NCBI GenBank assembly: GCA_023954355.1
Contig: JAMLID010000021.1
Location: 1 to 54,656, forward strand
Direction: 5' to 3'
Source of the DNA: Oligoflexia bacterium
Lineage (GTDB): Bacteria > Bdellovibrionota > UBA1018 > CAIPTA01
DNA length: 54,656 bases
The notes beneath the pieces are model-generated. The model ran no database searches and was not told where the DNA came from. It saw only the letters and a list, made by a program, of their open reading frames with translations. The position numbers and the translations under genes are program-made. Within the stretch, counting starts at the first letter, position 1; every line of letters starts with the position of its first letter. Of this stretch, positions 32,556 to 42,427 are shown piece after piece.

Positions 32556-33770
32556 TTACTGGTTTTTTTTGTAATCCCCTAAGCTTGGCCATGTAAGTCT
32601 TACTAGTGTTAGTTTTGAGGGCTTGTGTGCGAGCAGTTTTTGTAGATAAGACAGTTTTTTTTCTAAAAGTTCGGTCTCATTTTTTTCGTAAGATTTGCGC
32701 AGGCTTCTTGTTAAAGTCGGTATATTTGGAAAATTTTTAATGTCACTTAACTGGATTATATTTTTATTTTCATCTTCTAATATATATTTTTCAATCGGAT
32801 ATTTACTCAAATCATGCTCGTACATAGGAAAGCTAGATAGCGGCCAGCTGTCTTTTTTGTAAGCAACTTGATGTATGGCCAAAGCAAGATAGATACTCAT
32901 GGGCACGTAGCATATTTTTTTTAAGTATCGAAAATTGTCTAGTACTTGCGTGGCTACTTGTTTGTTCCTTAGCGAGACAAGAAGGGGAATAAAAAAGAAA
33001 TAAGACAGCATATGTGTAAAAAAAGAGGGACCAAGAAATAAGTAAATAGAAATATGCATTAGTGCCCACGACAGAAGAAAAATCGGAGTAGAGATGGGGA
33101 TGAGAAGTGGTAAAAACGAAAATAACTCTAGGATCAATGCTCCGCTTGCTAGTAGGTTTGGCAATATACCCATATTCGCAAGCCATATTCCAGTTGGCTT
33201 TTCGTGTGTCCATAGCAAGATTTGCATATTTTCTGAAGTTGCCCAGCTAGTTCCTGAGGCGATTAATTTTCTTAATCCCGAGAAGCTGTACATGAGGCAT
33301 ACGACCCATTGAACAACTCTAAAATAAGAAACGAAAAATTCATGCTCTAGACGCGGTTTAATCTTAATGGTGAGCAAAACTATAAAATCAAAAAATAAAA
33401 TAAGCGCTGGGATGTTATAAAAGTGGTCAATTTTACCAAAATTTTGTGAGTATCCTAGTGAAATCCAACCAAATAAAAGCGCTGTTAATGAAATAATAAT
33501 ATTGGGCTTAAGTGCTGATGCTATTATAGAAGCTAAAAAAATAGTTTTACAGGCTAACAGGAGATTATAAGAAAGTTGAGGAATAGAAAGAAAAGAAAAA
33601 AATGAAACGGGCTTCCAAAAAGATGCGTCTACTTCTCCCCAATTTTGAGGATAAGGTGAAAGCAGAATAAAAATAAAAAAAAGGATAAAATATATAAGCC
33701 TAATTTTCTTATAATGTGAAAGCTCGAGAGTAAAACCAGAAATTGTCTTTTCGAAAAATAATTGAATCAT
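32556..33770 (-). CDS. HTTM-domain (vitamin K gamma-carboxylase-like) membrane protein
   Basis: A 404-residue membrane protein with eight or more helices. The layout resembles HTTM-domain proteins: aromatic segments PYPQNWGEVDASFWKPVSFF near the start, YSFSGLRKLIASGTSW and FLPLLIPISTPIFLLSWAL in the middle, and a soluble C-terminal tail of about 100 residues. HTTM proteins relate to vitamin K-dependent carboxylase but mostly have unknown substrates. The ATG at 33770 is chosen; a TTG 66 bases upstream lacks support. It is divergent from the glycosyltransferase at 33877, and nearby envelope genes suggest a surface role. Confidence 0.6.
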   Translation of the reverse strand: MIQLFFEKTISGFTLELSHYKKIRLIYFILFFIFILLSPYPQNWGEVDASFWKPVSFFSFLSIPQLSYNLLLACKTIFLASIIASALKPNIIISLTALLFGWISLGYSQNFGKIDHFYNIPALILFFDFIVLLTIKIKPRLEHEFFVSYFRVVQWVVCLMYSFSGLRKLIASGTSWATSENMQILLWTHEKPTGIWLANMGILPNLLASGALILELFSFLPLLIPISTPIFLLSWALMHISIYLFLGPSFFTHMLSYFFFIPLLVSLRNKQVATQVLDNFRYLKKICYVPMSIYLALAIHQVAYKKDSWPLSSFPMYEHDLSKYPIEKYILEDENKNIIQLSDIKNFPNIPTLTRSLRKSYEKNETELLEKKLSYLQKLLAHKPSKLTLVRLTWPSLGDYKKNQ

Positions 33771-33876
33771 AATTCGTAATGAATTTTTATGCTTATTGCA
33801 ATTGTCAATGTAGAATAGATGGGAGGTAGATAGCAAGTAATATTTCTTAAAACGAATAGTATTGGTAAGTAACTAG

Positions 33877-35499
33877 ATGGGTGACAATTTTTTATATTTA
33901 AAAAAAGATTTTATAAAAAAAGAATCTACTCCTAGCTTTATTAATCTAGAAGGATTGGCTTTTATTGTTCCGGTTTATTGTGAGTTATACTCTAAAAACC
34001 TAGAGAGACTTTTAAAGTCTTTAGAGTCGCAAGATCGAATGGGTAAAAAAATGCAGGTCATTTTTTTGGTCAATAACTCAGTAGAGGTGGCTAATGATCC
34101 TAATTCAAAAGCATTAATAGAAAATCAAGAAACAATTAAGTGGCTTGAAGACCAACGAAATCTTTTTTCATTTTCCATTCACGTTATTGATTTATCAACT
34201 TCGGGCTTTATAAAAAATATGGGAAAAATTCGACAAATTGGTGTCGAATGGCTTTTGCTAAATACAGAAAATAAAAAAAATTGGGTGGTTCTGCATTTAG
34301 ATGCTGATACAGAATTTATAGAGCACTCGTTTAAAGAAATAATTCATTATTATGAAACATATGAAGCCCTTGAAAGCATTTTCTTTATAAGAGATTTCGA
34401 ACTAAGAGCATGTCCAGAGCAGCAGCTTCTTAATAGTCATCAGTCATTTCGAGTAAAAAGAGCCATATTAGAATTTTTTAATACAAGAACAAATTTATTT
34501 TATGGAGTAGCAACTTATCAAATATCTTCGCGCCTAAATGTGCTCGAAAAAATTGGTGGGTTTAAGTCGATGCCAGCAGATGAAGATACTCAATTGACAT
34601 TCGATTTATGCTCTAATACCAATTGGCTGCAATTAGAGAGCATCTTAGTGAAGACAGAAGACCGCACTAGAGAAGAGGGATTTGCCTCAAAAAAGCGAAA
34701 TAAAAACTTAAAAAAAGAGCAAGTTTTTAAGTTTTTTAAATCGTTAATAAATTTCTGGAAAAAAGAGAATAAAAGCAATGAGCGGAGTGAGTATTTTTTA
34801 AATCACTCACTTTTTCATCTTTTAGCAATGCAGCTTTGGTATAAGGTAAAGAACAAGCAGTTGGCTTTTTTGGATGCAGTAGAAGTACTTAGAGTGAGTC
34901 TTGAGAATTTATTAGGTAAAAAAATACAAATTGAGGCGACGCCATTTTCTGACTTAGATGATACTGATATTTTAAAATTGTCTGACGACGAAAAAGTTCT
35001 TTATGAAGGTAGTTCAATACATTTGTGCCCAGTAGCGCATTATTTTCCAAAGACTCTTTTACAGAGTACAAATACTCCAGGGACAGACTTGTTTAAAATT
35101 TTTGAAAAATTTATGTCTGCTTATGAAAAAGACTTCTTTCAAAATGAAATAAAAAAATTTGAAGAAAAGCATTTAATCTTAGTTAATGAAAGAAGAAAAA
35201 GAATTGCGGATGAAAATTTTGATATTACTGATGATCCCTTTCTTATGTACTTATCAAAAACTTTAAATAAAAAAACAGAGATTGATTTACTAGCAAGACT
35301 GTATCCTGACTGGTTGGGTGCTTATGATGAAACTATTAGTGTAAGGCAAAGAGATTTTATTCAGGCAATGACAAAAACAGCAATATTTGCATCAAATAGA
35401 TTTAATGAGTCAAGTGGGCTAAATAATGCATTAGCAAAACTTACTTTAGATAATATGAAAGAAATGTATAAATTTCATAATTTAAAAAAAGCGGAATAA
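33877..35499 (+). CDS. GT-A fold (family 2-like) glycosyltransferase
   Basis: A 540-residue protein. The first 280 residues show the GT-A pattern: LAFIVPVYCELYSKNLERLL at the nucleotide-binding strand, VIFLVNNS, HLDADTEFIEH (DxD-type metal motif), and GGFKSMPADEDTQLTFDL (the ED motif of GT2 enzymes). The C-terminal 240 residues are charged, helical and unassigned, so it is longer than ordinary GT2 enzymes. No membrane helices were seen. It probably adds sugars to a polysaccharide or lipid carrier in the cytoplasm, alongside the Wzc- and WecA-like genes. The start at the ATG 33877 lacks a clear ribosome-binding site. Confidence 0.75.
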   Translation: MGDNFLYLKKDFIKKESTPSFINLEGLAFIVPVYCELYSKNLERLLKSLESQDRMGKKMQVIFLVNNSVEVANDPNSKALIENQETIKWLEDQRNLFSFSIHVIDLSTSGFIKNMGKIRQIGVEWLLLNTENKKNWVVLHLDADTEFIEHSFKEIIHYYETYEALESIFFIRDFELRACPEQQLLNSHQSFRVKRAILEFFNTRTNLFYGVATYQISSRLNVLEKIGGFKSMPADEDTQLTFDLCSNTNWLQLESILVKTEDRTREEGFASKKRNKNLKKEQVFKFFKSLINFWKKENKSNERSEYFLNHSLFHLLAMQLWYKVKNKQLAFLDAVEVLRVSLENLLGKKIQIEATPFSDLDDTDILKLSDDEKVLYEGSSIHLCPVAHYFPKTLLQSTNTPGTDLFKIFEKFMSAYEKDFFQNEIKKFEEKHLILVNERRKRIADENFDITDDPFLMYLSKTLNKKTEIDLLARLYPDWLGAYDETISVRQRDFIQAMTKTAIFASNRFNESSGLNNALAKLTLDNMKEMYKFHNLKKAE

Positions 35500-35501
35500 T
35501 T

Positions 35502-36113
35502 TTAGAATACAGCTTTAATTCCAGTAAGAATAAATTGAACAGACAGTGCTGAAAGTACTATTCCCATAATACGACTAGTAGTATTTATGCCAATGCTACC
35601 AATCAATTTAAATATTTGATTAGAAAATAGTAAGACGACTAAGGTCAGTATAGAAACTAAAAGTATTGCTAAAAGAAGAATAGAATAGCTTAATATCCCC
35701 TGTGTATTTTTCGAAAGCATAAGTATAGAGGCGATTGTGCCCGGTCCAGAAATTAATGGGATAGCTAGAGGAAAAACAGCAACATCGTCTTTTTGAATGC
35801 CCTCTTCGGTTTCTTCTCTAGTGTGCTGTGATCTATGTGGCTTAGCATAAATCATATCAATAGAAACCATGAATAATAAAATACCACCAGCAATTTGAAA
35901 GGCCGGAAGAGTGATTCCCAAAGTATCAAGTATTTTTTGGCCAAAAAGCATGACTAAAACCATAAGTACAAAAGAGATAAAAGAGGCTCTATAGGCCGTA
36001 TTTTTTCTGGTTGAGATTGACTCAGATGCAGTCATGCTCAGAAAAGGGCCGATGATGGCAATAGGATCAACCACAGCTAGCAGGGTTGAAAAAAATAGTA
36101 CAAAATCTTTCAT
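35502..36113 (-). CDS. MarC family membrane protein
   Basis: A 203-residue protein with six membrane helices. Family signatures are FSTLLAVVDPIAIIGPFLSM near the start, ILLFMVSIDMIYAKPHRSQH in the loop region and FPLAIPLISGPGTIASIL. MarC proteins were once linked to multidrug resistance but their transport function remains undefined. It is convergent with the glycosyltransferase (two bases apart) and divergent from the HD-domain gene. Confidence 0.9.
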   Translation of the reverse strand: MKDFVLFFSTLLAVVDPIAIIGPFLSMTASESISTRKNTAYRASFISFVLMVLVMLFGQKILDTLGITLPAFQIAGGILLFMVSIDMIYAKPHRSQHTREETEEGIQKDDVAVFPLAIPLISGPGTIASILMLSKNTQGILSYSILLLAILLVSILTLVVLLFSNQIFKLIGSIGINTTSRIMGIVLSALSVQFILTGIKAVF

Positions 36114-36173
36114 TTTCGTCTTTCTTATAGAATTTTAAGATTTACCAGACTAATTTATGTGTAGTGAACTAAA

Positions 36174-36761
36174 ATGTCAAAAAGCGATTCTATGAACAGT
36201 GAATTAAATTTTATTTTTGAACTAGATAAACTGAAGTCTATATATAGACAAACAATTTTGATAGACGAGTCAAGAAACGAAAATTCTGCCGAACATTCGT
36301 GGCATTTAGCGATGGCTGTTTTATTATTTTCTTCATATCTAAATAAAAATAAAAATTTTGATAAGTTAAGAGCTGTAAAAATGGCACTAGTACACGATAT
36401 TGTAGAAATTGATGCTGGTGACACCATCGTGTATGGAGATAATAGTAAAAAAGAAGAAAAAGAAGCATTAGCAGCAGAGCGTATTTTTTCTATATCAGAT
36501 AGCGCTAAGGAGTTTAAGGATATTTGGATAGAGTTTGAAGAGAGAAAATGTATTGAATCTCAATTTGTTTCAGCAATTGATCGCTTACTTCCTATTTTAA
36601 TAAATCTTAAGACAAAAGGTCATACGTGGAAAAAGCATAATATAGCGTATAGCCAGGTAGTTGCCTATAATAAACCCAAGATTGAGCAGGGGTTTCCAGA
36701 GATTTGGCCTGAAATAGATCGACTACTCCTAGAGGCTAAAGATAAAGGCTTCTTGATTTAG
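36174..36761 (+). CDS. HD-domain phosphohydrolase (YfbR/HDDC2-like nucleotidase)
   Basis: A 195-residue protein with the HD-superfamily metal site: NSAEHSWHLAMAVLLF (first His), ALVHDIVEIDAGDTIVYGD (HD pair and Asp) and a later FVSAIDRLLPILIN (last Asp). The EHSWH spacing and ALVHDxxEIxxGD match the YfbR/HDDC2 group, which dephosphorylates 5'-deoxynucleotides. It precedes the glycosyltransferase at 36775 by 13 bases and may be co-transcribed, though no functional link is evident. Confidence 0.85.
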   Translation: MSKSDSMNSELNFIFELDKLKSIYRQTILIDESRNENSAEHSWHLAMAVLLFSSYLNKNKNFDKLRAVKMALVHDIVEIDAGDTIVYGDNSKKEEKEALAAERIFSISDSAKEFKDIWIEFEERKCIESQFVSAIDRLLPILINLKTKGHTWKKHNIAYSQVVAYNKPKIEQGFPEIWPEIDRLLLEAKDKGFLI

Positions 36762-36774
36762 TAGAGGGGGTAGA

Positions 36775-37809
36775 TTGAAAAAAGCTTTAGTATTACCTAA
36801 ATATTCTAGACGTGCTGCGAGTACGAGGTATCGTATTGAGCAGTTTTTGCCATCTCTCGATAAAACCATATCCGTTGATATTGTACCTTTGTTAGATGAT
36901 GATTATTTATTACATAATAAGAACAAATTTTTTGAGTCTTTAAGTGTGTTTGACTCATATATTAATCGATTAAAATTTTTACAAAGAGCAAACGAATACG
37001 ATTTTATATGGGTGAATTATGAAATGTTTCCATATATACCGAGTTTTTTTGAATCCAAGTTTTATTTTAAAAATAAAGTTTGGTTAGATTTTGATGATGC
37101 AATATTTCATCAATATAATGATCATAAAAATTTTTTGATTAGATCTGTTTTGGCATCAAAAATTAAAAATATTATTGCTCGTGCCGCAGTTGTAACAGTA
37201 GGTAACGAATACCTAGCTTCGTATGCGAAAAAATATTCAAATAATGTGGTGTATGTCCCAACAGTAGTTGACTGTGAAAAATATATACCAAATCCAACAG
37301 TGAAAAATAAGGTGCGCATTGGATGGATAGGCTCGCCATCAACTACGAAATATTTAAAAGCAATTGAGTCTGTTTTATCAAAAGTGCAAGAACAAAAAGA
37401 TATAGAAATTGTCTTGATAGGAGCATCGAATTTAGATTTATCATTTTCTTCAACCAGAATAGACTGGGAAGAAGAAAGTGAGATTAGCGAAGTGCAAAAG
37501 TTTGATATAGGTATTATGCCGCTTCTAAATTCATCATGGGAAGAAGGGAAGTGTGGATTTAAATTAATACAATATATGGCATGTGGAATTCCTGTAATTG
37601 CTAGTCCTGTCGGAGTAAATAAAAAAATTGTAGGCGATCTTGGTTTTTTGCCTCAAAATGATGAGGCTTGGTATAGTGCATTGATAAAATTAATTGATAA
37701 TAAAGAACTTCGATCCGAGCTTGGAAGTAAGGCTAGAAATTTTATTTTGAATAACTACTCTCTTAAGAAATGGGCCAACGAATTTAAGAATATTGCTAGT
37801 GCAATATAA
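36775..37809 (+). CDS. Glycosyltransferase, GT-B fold (family 1/4)
   Basis: A 344-residue cytoplasmic enzyme. The N-lobe has SRRAASTRYRIEQFLPSL and WLDFDDAIFHQYNDHKN; the C-lobe has VRIGWIGSPSTTKYL, FDIGIMPLLNSSWEEGKCGF and KLIQYMACGIPVIASPVG, the nucleotide-sugar-binding motif (normally with E.MA.G.PV). It fits GT4-like enzymes that build surface polysaccharides. The start is a TTG preceded by GGGGG. It is convergent with the WecA-type gene. Confidence 0.85.
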   Translation: MKKALVLPKYSRRAASTRYRIEQFLPSLDKTISVDIVPLLDDDYLLHNKNKFFESLSVFDSYINRLKFLQRANEYDFIWVNYEMFPYIPSFFESKFYFKNKVWLDFDDAIFHQYNDHKNFLIRSVLASKIKNIIARAAVVTVGNEYLASYAKKYSNNVVYVPTVVDCEKYIPNPTVKNKVRIGWIGSPSTTKYLKAIESVLSKVQEQKDIEIVLIGASNLDLSFSSTRIDWEEESEISEVQKFDIGIMPLLNSSWEEGKCGFKLIQYMACGIPVIASPVGVNKKIVGDLGFLPQNDEAWYSALIKLIDNKELRSELGSKARNFILNNYSLKKWANEFKNIASAI

Positions 37810-37815
37810 GAAGCA

Positions 37816-39285
37816 TTAAGCAGCATATTGTGCTCTACCATCTTTATATCTGTACTCAGAAACAACAGTAATTGAATTAGGCAAATATAAGTATAAATCT
37901 AGTTTTTCTTTTTTCTCAAAACCTTCAAGCTCTTTTTTAAGTTGATTGATTACTAGCTCAGAGCTTTGTTCTTCTTCTAGACTAATTAATACAACTGCAG
38001 TAGTTGAGTTTTCAAAGTGAATTTCTCTTTGAGAGGATTCACCGCAAATGTAATTGCTAATAGTCTGATAAAAAATTTTGATTTTTCCGGGGCTTCTTTC
38101 AAGCATAGATTTTATCGTTAAATTTAAATTGATTCGCAAGAGTACATGGGGAATATTGGCGGTTTGAATAGTTCTTATACGCATTCTTGCAGACTCAACC
38201 TCAGTTCTATTTTCGTCAATTGTTCTTAGCATTTGAGAGGCAAAAGAACGTAGAAAGTTAAATAATTTACCTTCGGCAGACATAAGTAAGAATAAATTAA
38301 TTCCAAGTCCGCTCAATATAATAAACATTGCAGTGAATTTGAGCTCACCTTCACTATGTATTTGATAGCCTATGAAGCCCAGGTAAAGAGAAATGATATG
38401 AATAAATGATACCGCTGCAGGGTGTGATAAGCCAATTCTCATCATTCTGTGGTGTAAATGCTCTCTATCTGCTGACATTAGTCCAGTGCCACGATAGAGT
38501 CTTCTCCCAATTGCTAAGAGAGTGTCGAGTATTGGTACGCCTAAAGCAAATAGAGGTACGACTAATGTAACTCCAGTTGTTTTTTCACTGTCGTAAGAAA
38601 GGCTGGCAACACTCAAAAATATTCCGATTGCTAGTACTCCTGATTCTCCAATATATATTTTTGCTGGGTATTTATTCCATAAGTAAAAGCCTAGAATGGC
38701 AGGTGTAACTAGATACATGAAATTTAATGAAGGTTGTTGTAGGCCATCGTTAAGTATCGAAATTAGACAAATTGCAATCATGGCGATCCCTGAAGCTAGA
38801 CCATCTAAGCCATCTATTAAATTAATAGAATTTAGCATTCCAAGACACCAGAACCATTCTAAAGAAAAGCTAGCAAAAGTGTTAAGTCCAAATAGTCTAT
38901 CCGCAGGTGTGGCTATATTATGTAGAGAAAGTATAATGAGGCCTGTAATTATATTCTGAGATAAAAACTTCCACCTTGCTCTTATTTCTAAGTAATCGTC
39001 TAGTCCCCCAATAACTAGGCTCATGAAAAGGGCAGGCACAAGAAACATAAGATCAGTTGAAAGTTGTTGTGGATGATTTATTTGAAAAAAAGTTAGAGAG
39101 ATTGTCGCGCCGATGATTACGCCGAATCCTCCGAATAGAGGGATGGGATTTTTTTGTAGCCTTCTTTTATCTGATTTGGCGTTTAGATTGGTACTTTTTG
39201 AAATTTGAATGATTATAGCGACGGCAAAAAATGAAATTAAAAAGCTAGATAGTGCGTAGGGGATAACTGCTTGAAAACCGTCCAT
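37816..39285 (-). CDS. WecA/MraY-type glycosyl-phosphate transferase with cytoplasmic tail
   Basis: A 489-residue protein. The first 340 residues form about eleven helices with polyprenyl-phosphate GlcNAc-1-phosphate transferase motifs: NPIPLFGGFGV, LVIGGLDDYLEIRARWK (Asp pair), SINLIDGLDGLASG (catalytic Asp), GESGVLAIG and REHLHHRMMRIGLSH. It would start polysaccharide or O-antigen synthesis on undecaprenyl phosphate. An extra soluble C-terminal tail of about 150 residues (from RTIDENRTEVESARMRIRT) is unusual for WecA and unassigned. The first ATG is used. Confidence 0.88.
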   Translation of the reverse strand: MDGFQAVIPYALSSFLISFFAVAIIIQISKSTNLNAKSDKRRLQKNPIPLFGGFGVIIGATISLTFFQINHPQQLSTDLMFLVPALFMSLVIGGLDDYLEIRARWKFLSQNIITGLIILSLHNIATPADRLFGLNTFASFSLEWFWCLGMLNSINLIDGLDGLASGIAMIAICLISILNDGLQQPSLNFMYLVTPAILGFYLWNKYPAKIYIGESGVLAIGIFLSVASLSYDSEKTTGVTLVVPLFALGVPILDTLLAIGRRLYRGTGLMSADREHLHHRMMRIGLSHPAAVSFIHIISLYLGFIGYQIHSEGELKFTAMFIILSGLGINLFLLMSAEGKLFNFLRSFASQMLRTIDENRTEVESARMRIRTIQTANIPHVLLRINLNLTIKSMLERSPGKIKIFYQTISNYICGESSQREIHFENSTTAVVLISLEEEQSSELVINQLKKELEGFEKKEKLDLYLYLPNSITVVSEYRYKDGRAQYAA

Positions 39286-39393
39286 AGTAATTTACTTATC
39301 GGTTAAGAAACCTGAAGTTTGAATACAAAAGAGTAATAATTTAAATACTTATCCGGCTAAATGGAAAAAATCATGTAAGAGTGAGATGATAAA

Positions 39394-40503
39394 TTGGTGA
39401 GAAAAATTGTCTTCTTTGCGAATACCTCCTGGTATTTGTATAATTATCGTTTACGGCTTGCCTTCTTTTTAAAAGAGCGAGGGTTTCAGGTATATTTTGT
39501 TGCGCCTAGAGATGACTATACAAGGCACTTTATCTCCAGTATTGAATATTTAGAGGTCGAATTAGATAGAAAAAGTACGAATCCGTTAACTGAGTTTTTT
39601 CGTTTAATTAAAATTGCTAGAGCAATTAGCTCTATTAATGCAGATATTATACATAATTACACGGCCAAGTGTGTGCTCTACGGAACCCTAATAGCTCTTA
39701 TTTCGAATACGAATTTAGTTGTGAATTCAGTAACAGGCTTAGGTCATATTTTTATTTCAAGAAGCATGAAAGCATCTATTCTGCGATTTTTATTACGCTC
39801 TATCTATGCTGTTTATGGATGCTTCAAACGAGTTAGGTTTGTTTTCCAAAATAAAGACGACTTATCTCAATTTGCTAAGTTAGAAAAACTAGCTGCTAAC
39901 CCTGTCTCTATTATTCCAGGTTCTGGTATAGAAATATCGAAAAATAAAAAAGCTCAAAAAAATTCTAAATCTATTTTATTTGCTTCTAGATTAATAAAAG
40001 AAAAAGGAATTTTTGAATTCATAGATGCCCTTAAGATTTTAAAAGAAAAAAATATAAATTTTCAGGCATTCATTGCTGGAAGCCTTGATAAAGGTAATCC
40101 ATCGTCTTTATCTCAAAAAGAACTTAATGAGTTGCTAGAGTTAAAACTATTTACTTACCTTGGGTACGTTGATCACTTACAAGCCGAAATGGCAAAAGCT
40201 GAAATTTTTGTTTTACCATCATGGAGAGAAGGCTTACCAAAATCTCTGCTCGAGGCAGCTCTAGAGGATTGTGCGCTTGTGACAACAAACGTACCTGGCT
40301 GTAGAGAGGTTGTTAAAGATGATTATAATGGAATTTTAGTACGAAAAGAATCAGCAGAAGAAATCGCCTTGGCTTTAGAAAAAATACTTGCAAGCGATGA
40401 GCTTAGAAAAAAATATACGCAAAATTCTTATGAGCTTATTAAAAATAAATTTTCTGAAGAAGTAATATTTAAAAAAACAGTTAATCTATATGAACTTGCT
40501 TGA
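39394..40503 (+). CDS. Family 4 glycosyltransferase
   Basis: A 369-residue GT-B enzyme of the kind found in capsule clusters (PglA/WcaL-like). It opens KIVFFANTSWYLYNYRLRLA; the C-lobe has SILFASRLIKEKGIFEFIDA, VDHLQAEMAKAEIFVLPSWR and EGLPKSLLEAALEDCALVTT, then NVPGCREVV, the EGLPxxxLEAxA motif binding the UDP-sugar. The start is a GTG. It is flanked by the WecA-type gene (divergent) and the asparagine-synthase-like gene (convergent), so it likely acts in the same envelope polysaccharide pathway. Confidence 0.88.
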   Translation: MVRKIVFFANTSWYLYNYRLRLAFFLKERGFQVYFVAPRDDYTRHFISSIEYLEVELDRKSTNPLTEFFRLIKIARAISSINADIIHNYTAKCVLYGTLIALISNTNLVVNSVTGLGHIFISRSMKASILRFLLRSIYAVYGCFKRVRFVFQNKDDLSQFAKLEKLAANPVSIIPGSGIEISKNKKAQKNSKSILFASRLIKEKGIFEFIDALKILKEKNINFQAFIAGSLDKGNPSSLSQKELNELLELKLFTYLGYVDHLQAEMAKAEIFVLPSWREGLPKSLLEAALEDCALVTTNVPGCREVVKDDYNGILVRKESAEEIALALEKILASDELRKKYTQNSYELIKNKFSEEVIFKKTVNLYELA

Positions 40504-40512
40504 AAAAATTTC

Positions 40513-42384
40513 TTAAGAAATGATTTTATTTTTTAGTAACCAATCTTGAGCAATCAATACAGGCCATAGTTGAAATCCAATTTCTGTTTTTTCTTCTTTG
40601 TGAAGATTCCAGACTGTTTTTATGGTTGCTTTATCTCGCTCTGATAGATAAGAATTGTTTTTTATTGAGCTCGGGCTGAGTCGATCGTTGGCCCAATCTA
40701 ATAATGGCCCTCTTAGCCATTTATCAATTGGGGGAGAGAAGCCAGCTTTAGGTCTACTCCATAATTCTTTAGGAACAAAATCGCTAAGTATAGAACGAAG
40801 AATATGCTTGCCTTTACCTTCGTGGATTAAATAATTTCTTGGTAGAGTCCACGCATATTCGATTAAGCTATGATCCAAGAAAGGTGCTCTTGATTCTAGT
40901 CCATAGGCCATTGTAGCGCGATCTACTTTTACTAAAATATCATCTGGTAAATAAAAAATCTGATCGTAAAGCTGTATGTTTTGTTGAGCTGATAGTTTTG
41001 TATTTTGTAGATCGAAAACTTTCGCATGGGCATTTTCTAAAAGAATCGATTGTCTTGTAAATATAGAATACGCATCTTGAGTGGATGTTGCATTTCTTAG
41101 CTCAGATATTTTTCTAATTTTTTCTTCAACCTGAGGGTAACCGCTAAAACTGAGAAATTTTTTGGCAATGGGAATTGCGAAGTGCATTGGTATGTATTGA
41201 GCTAGCGTCTTATATTGATTCCACTTATCTATAACCAAGTATCGATTGTATCCAGAGAAAACTTCATCTCCACCATCTCCAGATATAGCAACGGTAACAT
41301 GATTTTTCGTAAGTTTAGCGAGAAGTAGGGTAGGTATCTGTGAAACATCTGCGAAAGGTTCGTCGTAAATGTCGTTAATTTTTTCTGCTAAGTTAAGTGC
41401 TTCCACCTCTGACGCAATTAATGTTGTATGCTTTGTCTGTAAGTGAGCTGCTATTTTTTCTGCGTATTTTGATTCATCAGAAGCTCTATCGCCAAAACCT
41501 ATGGAATAGGTTTGTGTATTATTGCCTATAGATTCTTTTAGGAGCGCAGTGAGTAGGGAAGAGTCTATACCACCAGAAAGAAAAGCACCCAGAGGAACAT
41601 CTGATATGCTTTGTAGTTTTACGGTCTCTAAAAGCTTTTCTTTAAGATTTTTTTTAACTTCATCAAAAGATAAGTTAGCTTTTTTTTGCTCAGCTACTTG
41701 CTGAAGATTCCAGTAGCATATAGGGCTGCTTATTTTAGCGCTTGAAATAACTACATAATGAGATGGTAGTAATTTTTTAATACATTTGTAAATTGATTTT
41801 GGAGCAGGTATGTATCCATAAAAATAAAACTCACGAAGTGCTTCTTCATCTATTTCTTTTCTAAATTTTTCATGACTGGTAAAGGCCTTTAGCTCAGAAG
41901 CAAAAACAAAATCATTTTCAATGGTACCATAATAGAGGGGTTTTTCTCCCATTCTATCCCTGGCCAAATATAATTTATTATTTTTCAGGTCATAGGCCGC
42001 AATAGCGAACATACCTCTTAGTTTTTTGAGAGTTGATTCAAATCCAAAGAAGTCGATTGCTTCAACTAATGTTTCTGTGTCGGATGTACTTTGGAATGCT
42101 ATATGGGCTAGAGATTTTTTAATTTCTTGGTGGTTATAAATTTCGCCATTGAAAATAAGAAGCCAGTTTTTAGATTTCGCATACATTGGTTGATTACCAT
42201 CCATGCTAAGATCAAGAATGGATAGTCTTTGGTGTGCAAAACCTAGAGAGAACTCTTTGTTAGAAACACACTCAATACCTAGATAGTCTGGGCCTCGGTG
42301 TTTGAGTGCAGAAATCATTGGCACAATAGCGCTTCTTATACTTTCAACTGATGATTGAGATTGGATTCCAACGATGCCACACAT
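40513..42384 (-). CDS. asnB: Asparagine synthase (glutamine-hydrolysing), AsnB type
   Basis: A 623-residue enzyme. The glutaminase domain starts at catalytic Cys2 (MCGIVGIQS), with ALKHRGPDYLGIE, LSILDLSMDGNQPMY and FNGEIYNHQEI. The synthase domain has the PP-loop GAFLSGGIDSSLLTALL and AISGDGGDEVFSGYNRY. In polysaccharide gene groups, AsnB paralogs often amidate sugars rather than make asparagine; the setting here allows either. Full length, apparently intact. Confidence 0.9.
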   Translation of the reverse strand: MCGIVGIQSQSSVESIRSAIVPMISALKHRGPDYLGIECVSNKEFSLGFAHQRLSILDLSMDGNQPMYAKSKNWLLIFNGEIYNHQEIKKSLAHIAFQSTSDTETLVEAIDFFGFESTLKKLRGMFAIAAYDLKNNKLYLARDRMGEKPLYYGTIENDFVFASELKAFTSHEKFRKEIDEEALREFYFYGYIPAPKSIYKCIKKLLPSHYVVISSAKISSPICYWNLQQVAEQKKANLSFDEVKKNLKEKLLETVKLQSISDVPLGAFLSGGIDSSLLTALLKESIGNNTQTYSIGFGDRASDESKYAEKIAAHLQTKHTTLIASEVEALNLAEKINDIYDEPFADVSQIPTLLLAKLTKNHVTVAISGDGGDEVFSGYNRYLVIDKWNQYKTLAQYIPMHFAIPIAKKFLSFSGYPQVEEKIRKISELRNATSTQDAYSIFTRQSILLENAHAKVFDLQNTKLSAQQNIQLYDQIFYLPDDILVKVDRATMAYGLESRAPFLDHSLIEYAWTLPRNYLIHEGKGKHILRSILSDFVPKELWSRPKAGFSPPIDKWLRGPLLDWANDRLSPSSIKNNSYLSERDKATIKTVWNLHKEEKTEIGFQLWPVLIAQDWLLKNKIIS

Positions 42385-42427
42385 TGTTTAAACAATACGG
42401 CAAAGCATTCTTTGTGAGAACAGATTT

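Noticed and set aside
32833..33213. 126-residue minus-strand frame inside the HTTM gene
   Set aside because: It lies in another frame of the same strand as a long membrane protein and has no coherent hydrophobic or domain pattern.
40513..42384. AsnB as part of a lasso-peptide cluster
   Set aside because: There is no precursor peptide, B-type protease or ABC exporter nearby; the surroundings are polysaccharide genes.
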